DNA of 40,782 nucleotides, from NCBI GenBank assembly GCA_011523705.1, contig WTGC01000160.1, forward strand, positions 1 to 40,782. The letters are read 5' to 3'. Below are positions 30,939 through 39,470 of this stretch, piece after piece. The DNA is from Chloroflexota bacterium. Its GTDB lineage: Bacteria > Chloroflexota > Anaerolineae > Aggregatilineales > Phototrophicaceae. The translations under genes and the position numbers were made by a program. The notes under the pieces were generated by a model. It was given only the letters and a program-made list of their open reading frames with translations, made no database searches and was not told the DNA's origin. Positions within the stretch are counted from its first letter, which is position 1. Every line of letters starts with the position of its first letter.

Positions 30939-32072
30939 TCATCCCGTGCCTGCATAGCTTCCAGCGTCTCTGATTATCGTATCGGGATGGAAGGCGGCCC
31001 AAGCAAACCAGAAGTGTGGAAAAGCGTGGAGCTGCCGGAGCCTGGCGCCCGCCAGCGGTCCATCGATCGCTTCGCCAAAGAGATTCCAGTGGCTGCCGGT
31101 TTCTTCATCCATGACGCGGCCGTCGGCGACACGAAAGGTCAGGGTCTCGCCCGTATCCAGTCGCCGGTCAAACATCAGCGCCATGCCGACATCGCGCGAT
31201 AAATCAATGATCGTTTGGTCCAGTGCGCTGACGGCGCCGCTCTGCCAGAACACCACGATGTCCAGCCCGGCGATGCTGTCGTTCACGACGGGGCTCCGTC
31301 GGAGCGTTTCAAACGGATAGGCGACTGCGGTCTCGCCGATTTGCGCGGCCAGCACCCGTTCCATTGAGGGCAACCGGTCATCGAGCGCGCCAGCGAAGAG
31401 AAAGGGCGATGGGTTGCTGTCGTAGCCTCGGTAGGGATTGTTGCCGTAGAGTCCTAGCGGACCGCGCAGCACTTTGCCCTCGGGATAACGCTCGCGGAAT
31501 AAGCCAAAACTGATCAACTGCGAGGCGACGAAGTCCAGTTTATGGCCCACATAATCGCCGACGATGGCTTCGCCGGTCAGCTGCTGCCACCAAGACTCAG
31601 TTGCGTCGTCCCACATCACCAGGTCGCTGAAGCGCAAATTGCCGGATACGCCGAAGCGCAGAGCCTTTCCTTCCACGCGCCGGTCGAAGACGATGGCGCT
31701 GTTGCATAGCGGGCAAAATGTCACCGCGACCGGGACATCGCCCACGACATCGTTCGCGATTTCATGACGCGTCATCACTTCCAGCGGGTAGGCGCGCGCG
31801 TCGCCATTGATCGAGAGCGCGATCACCGGCGATTGGTCGCTCAAGCCCCGGACGGACACGACCGGGTCGAATACCGGCTTGTCAATTGGTGGAATGCCGT
31901 CGCGCGGCACGCCGCCGGAGATTACCTCGTCGAGATCAATGACGGTCCGCTCAAAATTGGTCTCCCAGCCGTTTGCCGGGCCGCCGAAAATGGTGCGTCC
32001 GATTGCCAGAGCGGCCGCGAGCGCCAGCCCGACGGTGAGGTAAGCCCTGAGATTTGATTTGCCGCGCTTCAT
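30939..32072 (-). CDS. DUF3179 domain protein (paralogue, membrane-anchored)
   Basis: 377 residues. The N-terminal hydrophobic segment (LRAYLTVGLALAAALAIG) is probably an uncleaved anchor or a signal peptide. The DUF3179 domain fills the rest: GGVPRDGIPPIDKPVFD, VIALSINGDARAYPLEVMTR, VTFCPLCNSAIVFDRR, GNLRFSDLVMWDDATESWW and FPHFWFAWAAFHPDTII. It is close to the first domain of the neighbouring DsbA fusion, so the two are recent paralogues, but there is no thioredoxin domain here. The CPLC cysteines are conserved. ATG 32072 has GGAG eight bases upstream. The middle gene of a three-gene DUF3179 run. Confidence 0.88.
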   Translation of the reverse strand: MKRGKSNLRAYLTVGLALAAALAIGRTIFGGPANGWETNFERTVIDLDEVISGGVPRDGIPPIDKPVFDPVVSVRGLSDQSPVIALSINGDARAYPLEVMTRHEIANDVVGDVPVAVTFCPLCNSAIVFDRRVEGKALRFGVSGNLRFSDLVMWDDATESWWQQLTGEAIVGDYVGHKLDFVASQLISFGLFRERYPEGKVLRGPLGLYGNNPYRGYDSNPSPFLFAGALDDRLPSMERVLAAQIGETAVAYPFETLRRSPVVNDSIAGLDIVVFWQSGAVSALDQTIIDLSRDVGMALMFDRRLDTGETLTFRVADGRVMDEETGSHWNLFGEAIDGPLAGARLRQLHAFPHFWFAWAAFHPDTIIRDAGSYAGTG

Positions 32073-32173
32073 TTTCTGCGCTCCGGTGGGCGACTTACAG
32101 GGTCGCCGCTATGCTTCACACGCGACAACTGGTCGAATTGGCGCGATTTAGCTGCATTTGATTAGGCCACCGA

Positions 32174-33358
32174 TCAACTTTCGGGCGAGTCCATGCCATA
32201 GACTTCGGTGTCGGGATGGAAGGCGGCCCAGGCGAACCAGAAATGCGGGAAGGCATGCACCCAATTGAGCTGGCTGCCGGCGAGCTCGCCAGCGATGGCT
32301 TCGCCAAAGGCATTCCAGGTTGACCCGGTCACATCATCGGTGAAGTTGCCGTCATCATTGGCGGTGAAGCGCAGGACTTCGCCATCGAAACTAGATTGGT
32401 ACATGCCGGCGGTGCCGATATCGCGGGCGTTATCGATAACGCTGTCGCCGAGCGCGCTGGCGACGCCGCTCTGGAAGAAGACGACAATTGGCGTATCGCC
32501 AATGCGATCGTTGATCACCCGTTCCGTTCGCAGAATTTCAAAGGGATAAGCTTTGGCGCTCTCGCCGATGATGGCCGCCAGCACATGATCCACCGCTGAA
32601 TCCAGCCGTGGGTCAATCTCGCCGCGAAACAGGAAGGGGCGCCCCGGCTGACTGTCGTAGTTGCTGTAGGGGTTGACGCCGTATTGCCGCTGGAAGCCGG
32701 TCTCGCGCGACATCACCAGTCCATCGGGGTAGCGCTCGGCGAAGCTGCCAAAACCGATGACCTGCGATGGGACAATATCGAGGAGGACGCCGGCGTGCTC
32801 GCCCGCCAGCCCCTCGCCGGTCAATTGCTGCCACCAGGTTTCGCTCTGACGGTCAAACATGATCAGGTCGCTGTTGCGCAGCAGACCGCTGACGCCAAAG
32901 TCCAGCGCCTCGCCATTCACCCGCCGGTCAAAGGTGATGGAGCTATTGCAAAGCGGGCAGAAGGTGACGGCGATGGGCATACCGGCGATCTCGTCGTTGG
33001 CGATCTCATGCCACATCAGAATCGCCAAGGGGTAAGCGCGCGCCTCGTCTTCGATCTCTAACGCGATTACTGGTGAGCGATTGCGTAGCCAAGCCGATGC
33101 TTGGGCGATTGTTTCCAGCGCGGGATCGGTCACGGACGGAATCCCGCCTTTCACCGGATGCCCCACCAGAATCTCGCTGAAATCGACGATGCTCTGGCAA
33201 AAGTCAGTCGTCCAATTGGCGGTGTTCAGGTTGACGGGGCGGCAGTCGTCTTGACCCTGCACCGTCATCGGCGTCGCATTCAGCGCAAGCAGGCTCGCCA
33301 GCGCGAAGAAGATACCGGCGAACAGATGCGCGCTTTTCGGTCGCGTCAGCTTGGGCAT
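32174..33358 (-). CDS. DUF3179 domain protein (paralogue, secreted)
   Basis: 394 residues. A signal peptide (AGIFFALASLLALNATPMTV) is followed by a full DUF3179 domain: VKGGIPSVTDPALETI, VIALEIEDEARAYPLAILMW, VTFCPLCNSSITFDRR, SGLLRNSDLIMFDRQSETWW, SQPGRPFLFRGEIDPRL and FPHFWFAWAAFHPDTEVY, the usual end of the family. It is the most diverged of the three and first in the minus-strand run; gaps of ~100 and ~220 bases to the next genes suggest they may be transcribed separately. AAGGA lies before ATG 33358. Proteins of this family are exported and conserved in Chloroflexota, but no activity is known. Confidence 0.88.
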   Translation of the reverse strand: MPKLTRPKSAHLFAGIFFALASLLALNATPMTVQGQDDCRPVNLNTANWTTDFCQSIVDFSEILVGHPVKGGIPSVTDPALETIAQASAWLRNRSPVIALEIEDEARAYPLAILMWHEIANDEIAGMPIAVTFCPLCNSSITFDRRVNGEALDFGVSGLLRNSDLIMFDRQSETWWQQLTGEGLAGEHAGVLLDIVPSQVIGFGSFAERYPDGLVMSRETGFQRQYGVNPYSNYDSQPGRPFLFRGEIDPRLDSAVDHVLAAIIGESAKAYPFEILRTERVINDRIGDTPIVVFFQSGVASALGDSVIDNARDIGTAGMYQSSFDGEVLRFTANDDGNFTDDVTGSTWNAFGEAIAGELAGSQLNWVHAFPHFWFAWAAFHPDTEVYGMDSPES

Positions 33359-33746
33359 TGGGAATGTCCTTTCCGTTCCAAGGCACGCATCCAGACTAAA
33401 CTGAGTTCCTTACACTGACGTTACGGCTGGGGGGCTGTCAGCCGTGGCGTCTGTCTAGCCGCCCGTGGAACATATCTACCGCTTGTCATAGAAAAGAGGC
33501 GCGCCAATATCGACAGCCAACTTCACCTAAAGCGCGAAGGCATATTCTAAAGGGGCCGCGCCAGTCCGTATGATCTGCGTTGCTCCATTCGGTATCTGCG
33601 GCTTCGACTGACGGCGCAGCGCGAATGGCAGTCCGCGCGGGAAGTGCTAGAATGAGGCCTGTTCCGGAATTGCCCAACAGGGCGCCCGGGCATCGCCTGC
33701 GGACGTGGAGACGAGCGCCCTTCGCTCAAGAGCAAGGAGAGTGAAC
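33359..33746. other. 388-base divergent intergenic region
   Basis: No gene is seen. It contains an inverted repeat ACGGCTG...CAGCCGT (33423-33429 with 33439-33445, 9-base loop) near the DUF3179 side, and a probable extended -10 promoter at the other side. The repeat has no T-tract on either strand, so it may be a regulator site rather than a terminator. Confidence 0.4.
33645..33653 (+). promoter_or_regulatory. Extended -10 promoter element of the SGNH gene pair
   Basis: TGC TAGAAT (33645-33653), a TGn-extended -10 box, with no clear -35. Predicted transcript start near 33660, about 87 bases before the TTG start. Confidence 0.4.
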
Positions 33747-35051
33747 TTGCAGCAACGGTCGTCAAGATTCGCCCTTGTTATTGGCGTCTGCGTAGCCGCT
33801 GGCGGCTTTGCTCTTGAATTGCTGCCCAGCGCGCGCCCGGGCTTGAATTCAGTGCAGCTGCTGGTCATCCTGGTGGGCTTGTCCATCGCCTTGCTTCCGC
33901 TCGCGCTGCGTCGCTTCCGGCGGCCGAAAACCTGGCGCAGCCTGCGAAATATGCTGGCTAGGGCGCTGATCGTCACCCTCTTGACCTTGCTGGCGCTTGA
34001 GCTTGCCTTGGTCGGTATCGGCTACGAAACTTATTTTCCCCAAGATGTGCCGGCGGAGTTCTTGCGTCCCGCGCCCTGGTGGACCTGTGAAGACCCGGCA
34101 TGCCACTATGTTCAGGCCGAAATGAAGAAGGCTTGCGAAGCTGGAAGCATGACGGGCCGTTACTGCATCGTCAATAAGCAGGGTTTTCACGATTCGCAAG
34201 ATTTCGTCTACAGCCCGGCTCTTGATAGTCATACGCGGATTTTGGCGCTGGGCGACTCGTTCACCTTCGGCGAGGATGCCGATATCGGCAAATCTTATGT
34301 GGAGACGCTTGAAGCAGGCGGACCGCGAAGAGTGGTATGGAATACGGGTATTTTCGGCGTGGGGACGAATCAAGCGCTAGCGGCTTTTGAAATGTTTGCG
34401 CCGGTCCTGAAGCCGCAATTGACCATTTACGGCTTCTACGTCAATGATTTCTTCGACAATCTCGTTCCGGTCGATGGCTACTTCCTCGGCATTGATGAGA
34501 AGGGTGATGTGGTCACATTGCAGAAATATCACCTGGATCCCTGGGGAAACGTGACCAAGCTCGAAACCCAGAGTCTGCTCTATTATCGCTGGCGCGGCGT
34601 AGAGGCGCCGACCAACGAATTCGAGCGCCTGCTGGGCTCGACGCGTCTGGGCTCTGTCTTCATCAGCGCGATAGACCAGCTGGGCAAGCAACTGGGAATC
34701 GCGCAGATGACGCATTTTAGACGCCAGGTTGAACTCACGCGCGGCTATTTGCAGGCATTGCGCGACGCGAGCGCGGCGCAGGGCAGCGAGCTGCTGATTT
34801 TGCTCATCCCGAAAAAGACCGATCTGCGTCAGCCAGGGACCGAATACCGGCAAGCCGTCGCCTTGTTTGAAGAGCTGGGCATCAGTTATATCATGCCCAT
34901 TGAAATTCTGGATGCCGAGACCGATTACGCCCCAGATTGGCATTGGAATAACCGGGGTCACCAGAAAGTCGGAGCGCTGCTAAGCGATTGCGTCGACAAG
35001 TTTATCTCGCAGGGAAAGCTGAACGATTGCAGCCATGTTGTCTTTCCCTAG
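33747..35051 (+). CDS. Membrane-anchored SGNH/GDSL-type hydrolase, paralogue 1
   Basis: 434 residues from a TTG at 33747, chosen because AGGAG lies seven bases upstream and the start then matches the paralogue. Three hydrophobic helices (~8-28, ~35-55, ~75-97) precede an extracytoplasmic SGNH domain. Block I is ILALGDSFTFGEDADIG with nucleophile S171, followed by WNTGIFGVGTNQALAAFE (the Gly block), GFYVNDFFDNLV (the Asn block) and DWHWNNRGHQKVG at 397-409 carrying the Asp and His. Four Cys lie in the region ~110-140 (CEDPACHY, KKACEAGS). Likely an O-acyl esterase or transferase acting on a surface polymer; the substrate is unknown. Probably co-transcribed with the next gene. Confidence 0.8.
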   Translation: MQQRSSRFALVIGVCVAAGGFALELLPSARPGLNSVQLLVILVGLSIALLPLALRRFRRPKTWRSLRNMLARALIVTLLTLLALELALVGIGYETYFPQDVPAEFLRPAPWWTCEDPACHYVQAEMKKACEAGSMTGRYCIVNKQGFHDSQDFVYSPALDSHTRILALGDSFTFGEDADIGKSYVETLEAGGPRRVVWNTGIFGVGTNQALAAFEMFAPVLKPQLTIYGFYVNDFFDNLVPVDGYFLGIDEKGDVVTLQKYHLDPWGNVTKLETQSLLYYRWRGVEAPTNEFERLLGSTRLGSVFISAIDQLGKQLGIAQMTHFRRQVELTRGYLQALRDASAAQGSELLILLIPKKTDLRQPGTEYRQAVALFEELGISYIMPIEILDAETDYAPDWHWNNRGHQKVGALLSDCVDKFISQGKLNDCSHVVFP

Positions 35052-35162
35052 GCGCGCTCGCAACGCGGCGGTTCACAGTTGCCAAGTGAAATGGAAGCGG
35101 GCGCGACCGTGTCACAAAGTGAAGACGCGGCTGACTCCTATGAAAGGCGCGAGGGAAATCGA

Positions 35163-36458
35163 ATGAAATTCGCCTGGCGGCTGCTGCTGATCGTCGGCAT
35201 TTTCATCGCCGTGCTCGGCGCAGGCAGCGATTTTCTGCTGCCCAGTACCAGTCCGGGCTTGAACCTGCCGCAGCTTTTGATCATCGTAGCGGGCATCGCC
35301 ATTATGTTCTGCGCGCTTTGGCTTCGGCGGGCGAAACTTCGCAGTCGGGGCTTCAGTGGCGCCCGCAAGGCGATGCTCAAGGCCGCCTTGATCACGCTAG
35401 CGACCCTGATTCTGTTGGAGATTGTCTTGGGCTTCTGGGGCAGGCCGACCTATTTCCCCAGGCAGTTGCCCGAGCAAAACGTCAGAGAGATTCCCTGGGG
35501 CATCTGTGACGAGCTTGGCTGCCGCAAGCGCTACGAGGCCGTGCTTGATGCCTGCGCGGCCGGCTATCTCGCGGGCATTCGCTGCGTCATCAATCGCGAT
35601 GGCTTCGGCGATACTGACGAATTCGTCGTCGCCGCGGACTTCCCGCAGCGAGACCGCATCTTGGTCATGGGCGACTCCTACACGCGCGGCTTTCACGCCG
35701 ATGTCGGCATGTCTTACGTCGATCGGCTGGAAGCGGAGTTGCCCGATGCGGTCATCTGGAATGTCGCCGAGCCGGGGACGGCGACCAACCAGGCTTTGCT
35801 CAGCTTCGCCGGGATCGCGCCGCGTCTGAAGCCCCAGCTATCCATTCTGGGCTTCTATATGAATGACTTTCCCGAAAACCTCGTGCCCAAAGACATGAGC
35901 CTTCGCTTGATTGACGACGAGGGCAAACAGTATTTCGTCACCCGCTTTGAAGTAGACCGCTGGGGAAATCCGGTCGAACTGCCCGCGGAAGTCGTTTACG
36001 CGTATTTGGCGGTTGGCGCCACGCCGCCGACCAGCGAATGGGAGCGGCTCCTGGGAATCACGCACCTGGGCACGCTGGCGCTAAGAACATTGGATTATGT
36101 CTTGGGCCTCGACGGCGAAGACCTGTCTTTTGAGCGGCAGAAACGGGTTACGCGCGCATACCTGGCGCAATTGCGCGACGATGTCGCGGCTATGGACAGC
36201 CAGTTCCTGGTTCTGCTTATTCCTCGGGTGACTGATTTGAACGCTCCCGCTGTGCCGTATCGAACGGCGGTCCAGCTTTTTGAGGAATTGCGCATCCCCT
36301 ATCTTGAGGCGAAGCATGTGCTGGAAGCCGCAGATTACTCTGACCACTGGAACACGGAAGGGCATCAAAAGGTCGGCGCTTATCTAAGCGAGTGCGTCAT
36401 CGCATTCTTTGAAAGCGGCGACCTTACCGACTGCACGAATGTGGTTATACCTGAGTAG
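35163..36458 (+). CDS. Membrane-anchored SGNH/GDSL-type hydrolase, paralogue 2
   Basis: 431 residues from ATG 35163, with GAGGG seven bases upstream; the frame is open to 35079 but the shorter start aligns with the paralogue. The topology is the same: helices at ~3-23, ~35-55 and ~75-95, then the SGNH domain: ILVMGDSYTRGFHADVG (Ser nucleophile), WNVAEPGTATNQALLSF, GFYMNDFPENLVP and DHWNTEGHQKVG. The spacing of Cys residues (ICDELGCRKRYE, DACAAGYLAGIRC) is also kept, so the pair arose by tandem duplication. The final residues DCTNVVIPE parallel DCSHVVFP of paralogue 1. Substrate unknown. radA follows after 40 bases and may share the transcript. Confidence 0.8.
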   Translation: MKFAWRLLLIVGIFIAVLGAGSDFLLPSTSPGLNLPQLLIIVAGIAIMFCALWLRRAKLRSRGFSGARKAMLKAALITLATLILLEIVLGFWGRPTYFPRQLPEQNVREIPWGICDELGCRKRYEAVLDACAAGYLAGIRCVINRDGFGDTDEFVVAADFPQRDRILVMGDSYTRGFHADVGMSYVDRLEAELPDAVIWNVAEPGTATNQALLSFAGIAPRLKPQLSILGFYMNDFPENLVPKDMSLRLIDDEGKQYFVTRFEVDRWGNPVELPAEVVYAYLAVGATPPTSEWERLLGITHLGTLALRTLDYVLGLDGEDLSFERQKRVTRAYLAQLRDDVAAMDSQFLVLLIPRVTDLNAPAVPYRTAVQLFEELRIPYLEAKHVLEAADYSDHWNTEGHQKVGAYLSECVIAFFESGDLTDCTNVVIPE

Positions 36459-36498
36459 CGCACGGGCAGGTTCGAACTGATATCGCGAAATTCAGAGC

Positions 36499-37872
36499 AT
36501 GAGTAAACGACGAAGTTCATTTATCTGCTCAAGTTGCGGAAAGCGTAGCGCGGCGTACCTTGGGCGCTGTCCGAATTGTGGCCAGTTTGGCACGATGGTC
36601 GAGCGTGTCGAGGAAGCGAGGTCCTCTTCCCAAGCGCAGGCGAGGATAGACGGCGGCGCACATTCTCAGGCGACGCTGCTGTCAGAAGTCAAGCTGGGAG
36701 ATGAAGCGCGCATTCCGGTGCCGATCGCCGAATTCAGTCGCGTGCTGGGCGGCGGGCTGGTGCCGGGAAGCCTGGTCTTGCTCGGTGGCGAACCGGGCAT
36801 CGGCAAGTCCACTCTGGTGCTCGAATTATCGGCGTTGCTGGCGCAGGCGGGGGCGGGCGTACTTTACGTCAGCGGCGAAGAAAGCGCGGGGCAGATCAAG
36901 CTGCGGGCTGATCGCATGGGCTTGGGCGCCCCCCTGTTGTACCTGCTGACCGAGACGGACCTTGACCGCATATTTGAAGCGATCGCGCAGCTGGAGCCGA
37001 CGCTGGTGGTCATTGATTCCATCCAGACGATCCGCGCGCCGGGGCTGGATTCTTCGCCTGGTTTGGTCGCCCAGGTGCGGGAATCCGCGATTCGCTTGCA
37101 AGACCTGGCTAAGCGCAGTGGCGTCAGCGTGTTGATGATCGGCCACGTGACGAAGGACGGGCATATCGCGGGTCCGCGCACCCTGGAACATATCGTCGAT
37201 GCCGTGCTCTATCTCGAAGGCGATCCATTTGGGCAGTATCGTCTGCTGCGCGGGGTGAAGAACCGCTTTGGGGCTACCAGCGAGGTAGGCGTATTCGAGA
37301 TGCGCGGCAGCGGTCTGGCGCCGGTGGAAAATCCATCGGAAGTCTTTCTCGAAGAGCGTGTGGTCAACAGCCCCGGCTCCGCCATTGCCATCACGATGGA
37401 GGGCACGCGCCCGCTTTTGGTCGAATTGCAGGCGCTGACCAGCCCGTCAACCTTTGGCAATCCGCGGCGGACACCCAATGGCATCGACAGCAATCGCCTG
37501 TTGCTGATCAGCGCGGTCTTGAGCAAACGAATCGGTCTGAAACTGTGGGAACAGGATATCTTCGTCAATGTCGTCGGCGGCTTGAGAATCGCGGAGCCGG
37601 CCTCAGACTTGGCTCTAGCGCTGGCGATTTCGTCCAGCTACTACGATCGTCCGCTGCCGGCCGATATCGCGATTGTGGGCGAAGTCGGCTTGAGCGGCGA
37701 AGTACGGAGAGTGGGGCAGTTGGCGGCGCGCTTGAACGAGGCTCAGAAAATCGGCTTCAAGCGCGCTTTGGCGCCCCGGCTGCGGCGCGACCGGCAGGGC
37801 TTGCCAAGTGGCATCCAATTGATTGAAGTCAGGAGCGTGGCCGAAGCGATCGGCGCCGTATTGCCCGGCTAG
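36499..37872 (+). CDS. radA: DNA repair protein RadA (Sms)
   Basis: 457 residues, complete. A zinc finger with Cys at 10, 13, 24 and 27 (ICSSCGKRSAAYLGRCPNCG) is followed by a RecA-like ATPase with Walker A GGEPGIGKS (96-104), Walker B LVVIDSIQTI, the RadA-specific KNRFG (254-258), and a C-terminal Lon-like domain (~285-457) with NVVGGLRIAEPASDLALALA. RadA is a branch-migration helicase acting in recombination and replication-fork repair. All key motifs are present. ATG 36499 has no strong ribosome site; it may be translated from the SGNH transcript. It is followed by a nested palindromic repeat. Confidence 0.96.
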   Translation: MSKRRSSFICSSCGKRSAAYLGRCPNCGQFGTMVERVEEARSSSQAQARIDGGAHSQATLLSEVKLGDEARIPVPIAEFSRVLGGGLVPGSLVLLGGEPGIGKSTLVLELSALLAQAGAGVLYVSGEESAGQIKLRADRMGLGAPLLYLLTETDLDRIFEAIAQLEPTLVVIDSIQTIRAPGLDSSPGLVAQVRESAIRLQDLAKRSGVSVLMIGHVTKDGHIAGPRTLEHIVDAVLYLEGDPFGQYRLLRGVKNRFGATSEVGVFEMRGSGLAPVENPSEVFLEERVVNSPGSAIAITMEGTRPLLVELQALTSPSTFGNPRRTPNGIDSNRLLLISAVLSKRIGLKLWEQDIFVNVVGGLRIAEPASDLALALAISSSYYDRPLPADIAIVGEVGLSGEVRRVGQLAARLNEAQKIGFKRALAPRLRRDRQGLPSGIQLIEVRSVAEAIGAVLPG

Positions 37873-37952
37873 AATCGGGAAAATCGTCGACCGCATAGAC
37901 ACGCGCGCAACAAGGCAGGCGCCCACACATAATAGATTGTGTCCCGCCTTGT

Positions 37953-38050
37953 CTAGCTCCCCCTCCCGGCGGTCAGTGTCTACGCGACCTGATGCTTCGG
38001 GGAGGGGGCCGGGTCACGTAGACATTGACCTTCGGGGGTGGGGTTGGCCG
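37953..38050 (+). repeat. Family B element with interleaved second inverted repeat
   Basis: The family-B arms CCCCCTCCC (37959-37967) and GGGAGGGGG (38000-38008) are interleaved with GGTCAGTGTCTACG (37971-37984) and CGTAGACATTGACC (38017-38030), 13 of 14 bases complementary. The order is B1-X1-B2-X2. The right end GGGGGTGGGGTTGG matches the tail of family B. It abuts the asnS stop codon. Confidence 0.65.
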
Positions 38051-38054
38051 CCCG

Positions 38055-39392
38055 CTACGGGTACTTCCGATTGAGCAGGCGGGCGTAGGGAATCGTCTCG
38101 CGCACGTGGTTTAGCCCGCAAATCCAAGCCACCGTGCGCTCAATGCCGATGCCGAAACCGGCGTGCGGCACGGTTCCAAATTTGCGCAGGTCGAGATACC
38201 ACTGGTAGGCTTCCCGCCCCAAGCCCATCTCGTCGATGTTCGCCGCCAGCAATTGCTCATCGTGTATGCGCTCGCTGCCGCCGATGATCTCACCATAGCC
38301 CTCCGGCGCCAGCAAATCGACGCTGCGGCAGACTTCGGATCTGCCCTTGACCGGCGTCATGTAAAAGGCTTTGACCGCGGTCGGATAGTGGTAAACGAAG
38401 ACGGGCTTGTCAAACATCTCCGCCAGCGCCGTTTCATGCGGGCTGCCGAAGTCCTCGCCCCATTCGATCGCCAGCTCTTCCTTTGCTGCTGGATCGTCGA
38501 TCTGTGCGTGAAGCGCCTGGAGCCGCGCCACCGCGTCATCGTAGCTGATGCGGGCGAAGGGCGGGGTGATGGCTTTGAGCTTGTCGCGGTCGCGCTCGAT
38601 GATGTCAAGTTCTTGCTGGCGCTTCTCAAGCACTTGCGCGACGACATAGCAGACCATGCCTTCTTCAATGTCCATCAATTCTTCCAGGCTGCAGAAGGCG
38701 ATTTCCGGCTCTAACATCCAGAACTCGATGAGGTGACGCCGCGTCTTCGACTTCTCGGCGCGAAAGGTGGGGCCGAAGCAGTAGACTTTGCCGAAAGCCA
38801 TGATGTTCGCTTCGTTGTAAAGTTGCCCGGTTTGGGCGAGGAAAGCGTTTTCGCCGAAGTAATCGACTTCGAATAGCGTGGTCGTCTCTTCGCCGGCGGC
38901 TGGCGTGATGATCGGCGTATCGACCAGCAGAAAACCTTGATCGTCCAGCCAATCGCGCATCGCCTTGATGATGGTCGCGCGGATGCGCAATATCGCCCAT
39001 TGCCGGTTGCTGCGCACCCACAAGTGGCGATGGTTCATCAGGAATTCAGTGCCGTGCTCTTTCGGTGTAATGGGGTATTCCTGCGCTTCCTGCACCAACT
39101 CCAGCTTGTTAATGCCGATCTCATAGCCGCCGGGAATGCCGGGGGCGCGCTCATCCGCCCGCACCGCGCCGCTGATGATGACGGAAGATTCCTGCGTCAG
39201 GCTGCGGACGATTTCGAATTCGTCAGGATCCATCTCTTTCTTGAAGGCGACGCACTGCGCCTGCCCGCTGCCGTCGCGCAGCAGAATGAATTGCAGGCGT
39301 CCCTTGCCCGTCCGGTTATAAACCCAGCCGCGCAGGGTGACTTCTTGTCCCTCGTGGGCCGCGATATCCTTGATCTGAATGACTCCCGCCAC
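38055..39392 (-). CDS. asnS: Asparaginyl-tRNA synthetase
   Basis: 445 residues. The N-terminal OB-fold anticodon-binding domain ([20 protein letters not shown]) is followed by a class IIb catalytic core. Motif 2 is [20 protein letters not shown], and motif 3 [20 protein letters not shown] ends with [10 protein letters not shown]. The pattern fits AsnRS rather than AspRS (the insertion domain GAD is absent and the C-terminal RDVIPYPR-like segment reads RETIPYAR). The start is GTG 39392 with AAGGAG six bases upstream; the frame continues to 39467 but crosses the promoter. It charges tRNA-Asn directly, so the cell need not rely only on transamidation for Asn-tRNA. Monocistronic. Confidence 0.93.
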   Translation of the reverse strand: MAGVIQIKDIAAHEGQEVTLRGWVYNRTGKGRLQFILLRDGSGQAQCVAFKKEMDPDEFEIVRSLTQESSVIISGAVRADERAPGIPGGYEIGINKLELVQEAQEYPITPKEHGTEFLMNHRHLWVRSNRQWAILRIRATIIKAMRDWLDDQGFLLVDTPIITPAAGEETTTLFEVDYFGENAFLAQTGQLYNEANIMAFGKVYCFGPTFRAEKSKTRRHLIEFWMLEPEIAFCSLEELMDIEEGMVCYVVAQVLEKRQQELDIIERDRDKLKAITPPFARISYDDAVARLQALHAQIDDPAAKEELAIEWGEDFGSPHETALAEMFDKPVFVYHYPTAVKAFYMTPVKGRSEVCRSVDLLAPEGYGEIIGGSERIHDEQLLAANIDEMGLGREAYQWYLDLRKFGTVPHAGFGIGIERTVAWICGLNHVRETIPYARLLNRKYP

Positions 39393-39431
39393 CGTCCGCT
39401 CCTTTTGCAAGGCCAGCAATTGCCATACGCG

Positions 39432-39440
39432 ATTATAGCA
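39432..39440 (-). promoter_or_regulatory. Extended -10 promoter of asnS
   Basis: On the minus strand TGC TATAAT (39440-39432) is a perfect -10 with TGn extension and no clear -35. The predicted start is near 39425, 33 bases before the GTG start. Confidence 0.6.
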
Positions 39441-39470
39441 TAGGGATCGATTCTGAAGCCGTTGCATGGT

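Noticed and set aside
30936..30941. Second selenocysteine UGA at the end of the middle DUF3179 gene
   Set aside because: The protein already reaches its family C-terminus, there is no Cys neighbour or family alignment after the TGA, and no SECIS-like hairpin was seen.
36459..36498. Independent radA promoter
   Set aside because: The 40-base gap holds no -35/-10 pair; radA may be read from the SGNH transcript, but this is unproven.
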